DNA of 64,000 nt from Prochlorococcus sp. AG-363-N20 (lineage in GTDB: Bacteria; Cyanobacteriota; Cyanobacteriia; PCC-6307; Cyanobiaceae), in assembly GCA_003280105.1 (NCBI GenBank), contig QCFX01000005.1, forward strand, positions 1 through 64,000, written 5' to 3'. Shown piece after piece: positions 60,588-64,000 of the stretch; position 1 is the first letter of the stretch, and every line of letters begins with the position of its first letter. The position numbers and the translations under genes are program-made. The notes under the pieces are model-generated. The model was not told where the DNA came from, did not search any database, and saw only the letters and a list, made by a program, of their open reading frames with translations.

Positions 60588-62480
60588 TCAATTCACTAAA
60601 TATCCCCTAGGTGAAACAAGCCATCCATCCTTATATAAGCTTCTACTATTCCCAATTAAAACAATAGAAAGCATATCCACTTTATGTAATTCCAAACTAT
60701 CAAGACTGAAGAAGCTGATCTCCTCATCGGATCGTCCAAGCTGCCTTGCAAGAGCTACAGGAGTGCTTCCTAATCGAGATTCTTTTAAAATCTCTATAGC
60801 AGCTTCAAGTTGCCAATCACGACCACTAGATTTCGGGTTATAAAAAGCAATCACAAAATCTCCTATAGCGGCTCCTTTAATCCGTTCTTGAATTTTGGAC
60901 CAAGGAGTTAAAAGATCACTCAAGCTTATGGAGCAAAAATCATTCATCAGTGGCGCACCAGTTTTGGCAGCCGCCAATTGCATAGCTGTAATACCGGGAT
61001 GAACCTGAAAAAGTGGGCGTTCATTTTCGGGCTGTTCTAAGTAAAGCTCTAAAGCAAGTCCTGCCATTCCATAAATCCCACTTTCTCCAGAAGAAATAAG
61101 TGCTACTCGAACACCTTGCCTGGCCAATTCATACGCCTGCTTACAGCGCTCCTTCTCAAAAGTGATTTGACTATCTATTCTCACCTGATCACTTCGGCGA
61201 AAAGGCTCTATTAATTCCATATATCTCGCATATCCAATCCAAATAGCGCTTCTAGAAAGTGCAGAGCGAGCATCATGCGTTAAGAAAGCCAAATCACCAG
61301 GCCCACTTCCTATCAGATGAAGTTCTCCTCTTTGGGGTGCAAAAGGCTCAACAGACTCTGCTATGGCAATAGTTACGGCACCAATTTCATTATTGTTTGC
61401 CTTATAAATACTCTTTTCACGAATCAAACTTCCCCCTTCGCCAGCAGCCAAAATCGCCGCTGCTTCAGCAACTGAAGAAGTCCCGACTTCTAATTTGACA
61501 GTAGAAGAAGGGTTAGGAACAAGAACCTTAGACAAAGTGACCGAGTCATAAAAGCGACTAGGCCAGTCATTTTGTTCTGCTAAAGCCAAAATAGACTTCT
61601 CATCCTTTTTCAAGTTAATACTTGCCAACCCAGCAACAGCCTCAATTGCTAGGCCTGATTCTTCCATGGCTATTTTTAGCGATCTATCTAACAGGCTTTG
61701 ACTTGTATTTCGTTCACAACCTATCCCTATCCATAACATCGCTGGATGCCAAGTGCATGAATTATTAGAAGCTTTTGCACCTATCAACAGTTTCAAGTCA
61801 AAAGAACTTTCTATATCTTCAGAAGGTTTGGTTACTTTGAGAGCCCCTTCAGAATTCCTCCAAAGAGAAGAACCAGATTGCTGGTAAATGCAAATACTTC
61901 CTTCATTAGCTTGTGCAACCATCAATTTTTGCCAACCAGATCGATCGCCCGACCGCTTCCATCCCCAACTATTTCCAAAACTGTCTAAAGGCAAACGATT
62001 TTGAATAAATGAATCCCCTGTCAGCAAGGCCTTACTGCCTAAGTACTCAGCTAACTCAAGAGAAAGTTTCTCAGCTCCTGCTTTATGACCTCCTAAAAGA
62101 GGAACAATATGTGATCCTCTTGAATCCATGACCAAAACAGCAGGATCATCTTCCTTATTAATTAAAAGAGGAGCAATTAAACGAGTAGCAGCCCCTATAG
62201 CTCCTATGACAATCAAAACATTTCCTGGCTTCCAGTTTTGACGAAGTATTGGATTAGGAGTACTAACGAGCAAACCTTTTGGGCAAACATCAAAATGTTT
62301 TGCTGCCCTTGGAGTAAGTGCAATCAAATCAACAATCTTGCTTGTGTTCAATCTTTGGAGCAAAGGCCATGAGCTCACAGAAAGGCCCAGAGCAATCCTT
62401 GTCGATGGTTTTGAAGAGTGTTTGTTTGTCAGAGAATTTGTTGAAATGAAGTTGTCCAATACCTTCTTAGCTGAAATCAA
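60588..62480 (-). CDS. cobJ: Fused CbiG / precorrin-3B C17-methyltransferase (cobalamin biosynthesis)
   Basis: N-terminal CbiG-like half (VIGAIGAATRLIAPLL, GGHKAGAEKLSLELAEYLG); C-terminal CobJ (GELHLIGSGPGDLAFLTHDARSAL, SSGESGIYGMAGLALEL, FYNPKSSGRDWQL). Confidence 0.9.
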   Translation of the reverse strand: MISAKKVLDNFISTNSLTNKHSSKPSTRIALGLSVSSWPLLQRLNTSKIVDLIALTPRAAKHFDVCPKGLLVSTPNPILRQNWKPGNVLIVIGAIGAATRLIAPLLINKEDDPAVLVMDSRGSHIVPLLGGHKAGAEKLSLELAEYLGSKALLTGDSFIQNRLPLDSFGNSWGWKRSGDRSGWQKLMVAQANEGSICIYQQSGSSLWRNSEGALKVTKPSEDIESSFDLKLLIGAKASNNSCTWHPAMLWIGIGCERNTSQSLLDRSLKIAMEESGLAIEAVAGLASINLKKDEKSILALAEQNDWPSRFYDSVTLSKVLVPNPSSTVKLEVGTSSVAEAAAILAAGEGGSLIREKSIYKANNNEIGAVTIAIAESVEPFAPQRGELHLIGSGPGDLAFLTHDARSALSRSAIWIGYARYMELIEPFRRSDQVRIDSQITFEKERCKQAYELARQGVRVALISSGESGIYGMAGLALELYLEQPENERPLFQVHPGITAMQLAAAKTGAPLMNDFCSISLSDLLTPWSKIQERIKGAAIGDFVIAFYNPKSSGRDWQLEAAIEILKESRLGSTPVALARQLGRSDEEISFFSLDSLELHKVDMLSIVLIGNSRSLYKDGWLVSPRGYLVN

Positions 62481-62613
62481 CTGGGGTTTTATAAACGCAG
62501 ATCTTTCCTTCTAATTGGAATGAGTGTTGCACTTCCTTCAAGAAAAAAGCGACCTGAGAATTGAACTTTGCCTCAAAAGGCGTTTAAAGATTGGAATAAA
62601 GGGATAGAACATT

Positions 62614-62798
62614 TGTTACGTGCTTCGGTAGTAACAGGCTCTCGGTTCTAAGCTGTTTAGACACGGACCCCTTTATGGGGAAACGTCCAAATAGTGCTAG
62701 CTAGGTTTTAAGCCTTGGCTCACACTAACTCCAGAAGTAATACCTACTATTTAAAGTAGGTAACCCCTTCTGAACCAAACAAGCCATTTGGCTTGTTT
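62614..62798 (+). promoter_or_regulatory. Structured upstream/leader region of psaA with several hairpins
   Basis: Inverted repeats: TGTTAC/GTAACA (62614-62636), CCCC-TTTAT-GGGG (62668-62680), TACCTACT-ATTTAA-AGTAGGTA (62741-62762), AAACAAGCC-ATTT-GGCTTGTTT (62777-62798). Confidence 0.5.
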
Positions 62799-62846
62799 AT
62801 ATAGGGTGGCAATCCACCTCGATCACATACCTCGAGGAATCTCTCG

Positions 62847-64000
62847 ATGACCATTAGCCCACCAGAACGTGGGGAGAAAGCTAAGTCTTCAGGAGTACCT
62901 ACTCCCTGGGACCAGCCAGTCGACCGGGACCATGTCCCAGCCGAATTTGAAAAAGCCGGCAAGCCAGGTTTTTTCTCAAGCAAGCTTTCCAAAGGTCCAA
63001 AAACCACAACCTGGATTTGGAACCTCCACGCTGACGCTCACGACTTTGACACCCATCTAGGTGATCTCCAAGAAACAAGCCGAAAGATCTTTTCGGCCCA
63101 CTTTGGACACCTAGCAATAGTCTTCATATGGATGAGTGGCGCCTTCTTCCATGGCGCGCGCTTCTCTAATTACTCCGGCTGGTTAGCAGATCCCACGCAC
63201 GTGAAACCTAGTGCTCAAGTGGTCTGGCCAATTGTTGGACAAGAAGTAATGAATGGTGATGTGGGTGCCGGTTTTCATGGCATTCAAATCACTTCAGGAA
63301 TTTTCCAGATGTGGAGAGGCTGGGGAATTACTAGTGAAACCCAGCTAATGGCTTTAGCCATTGGAGCTGTTCTTATGGCAGCCCTAATGCTCCATGGAGG
63401 GATTTATCACTATCACAAAGCAGCTCCAAAACTGGAATGGTTCCAGAAGATTGAATCAATGCTCACCCACCATCAGATTGTTCTGATTGGTTTGGGTTCA
63501 ATAGCCTGGGCTGGCCACTGCATTCATATCGGTGCCCCAGTTGCAGCAATGTTGGATGCAATTGATGCAGGTACACCATTAGTAGTTGATGGAGTATCCA
63601 TTGCATCAGCTGCAGACGTTACCAATCTTTCAACTAGGCTTTGTGATCCTCAGGTAGCAGGTCAGATCTTCCCTAGCTTGGCTGGCCGCACTGTTGAGAA
63701 CTTCTTCACTCTTAACTGGTGGGCCTTCACCGATATTCTTACCAACAAAGGTGGTTTAAACCCTGTAACTGGAAGCCTTTGGATGACAGACATCTCCCAC
63801 CATCATTTGGCTTGGGGTGTTTTTGCCATCTTTGGTGGACACATGTGGGGCAATGACGTGCACGGTGTTGGTCACAGAATGAAGGAGATTATGGATAACC
63901 ATCGTGGTGATCCAATCCTTTTCCCTGCTCCAAAAGGACATCAAGGCATTTTTGAGTTCTTAAGTAATAGCTGGCACGGTCAACTTTCGATCAACCTGGC
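62847..64000 (+). CDS. psaA: Photosystem I P700 apoprotein A1 (5' part, cut by window edge)
   Basis: Own translation: [70 protein letters not shown]...[20 protein letters not shown]. Confidence 0.97.
   Translation, partial: MTISPPERGEKAKSSGVPTPWDQPVDRDHVPAEFEKAGKPGFFSSKLSKGPKTTTWIWNLHADAHDFDTHLGDLQETSRKIFSAHFGHLAIVFIWMSGAFFHGARFSNYSGWLADPTHVKPSAQVVWPIVGQEVMNGDVGAGFHGIQITSGIFQMWRGWGITSETQLMALAIGAVLMAALMLHGGIYHYHKAAPKLEWFQKIESMLTHHQIVLIGLGSIAWAGHCIHIGAPVAAMLDAIDAGTPLVVDGVSIASAADVTNLSTRLCDPQVAGQIFPSLAGRTVENFFTLNWWAFTDILTNKGGLNPVTGSLWMTDISHHHLAWGVFAIFGGHMWGNDVHGVGHRMKEIMDNHRGDPILFPAPKGHQGIFEFLSNSWHGQLSINL

Overview
This 64 kb window looks like the core chromosome of a marine picocyanobacterium, most likely a low-light-type Prochlorococcus. 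This is inferred from split rpoC1/rpoC2, a Prochlorococcus-like D1, a short hli gene and tight gene packing. I see no mobile elements, prophage, CRISPR array or rRNA. Main blocks: a partial Ski2-like helicase (1-1925, -); a biotin operon bioF-hydrolase(BioK/G-like)-bioC-bioD-bioA; DnaJ/DUF3143; rsmG; a minus-strand cluster of HEAT protein-DUF2997-Ycf35/DUF1257-4Fe4S ferredoxin-aldo/keto reductase; an SSS transporter; rlmN with an overlapping hli; rpsT-tatD-rpoB-rpoC1-rpoC2; hisD; rpiA; an HtrA-type protease; rimP-nusA-ylxR-infB; tRNA-Thr; psbA; two B12-binding radical SAM genes; clpS; dapL; rne-rnhB; pheA; an MPBQ-methyltransferase-like gene; the str operon rpsL-rpsG-fusA-tuf-rpsJ; gltB (Fd-GOGAT); lipA; tRNA-Pro; a cbiG-cobJ fusion; and the 5' part of psaA. 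No clear new defence or mobile system is visible. The items most worth a second look are: a possible alternative-pairing switch in the psbA leader; a multi-hairpin psaA leader; the fused radical-SAM protein of unknown function next to rne; the RNase E PNPase-binding motif overlapping rnhB; the Ycf35/DUF2997/ferredoxin/AKR cluster; and an unlisted 41-codon single-TM ORF.
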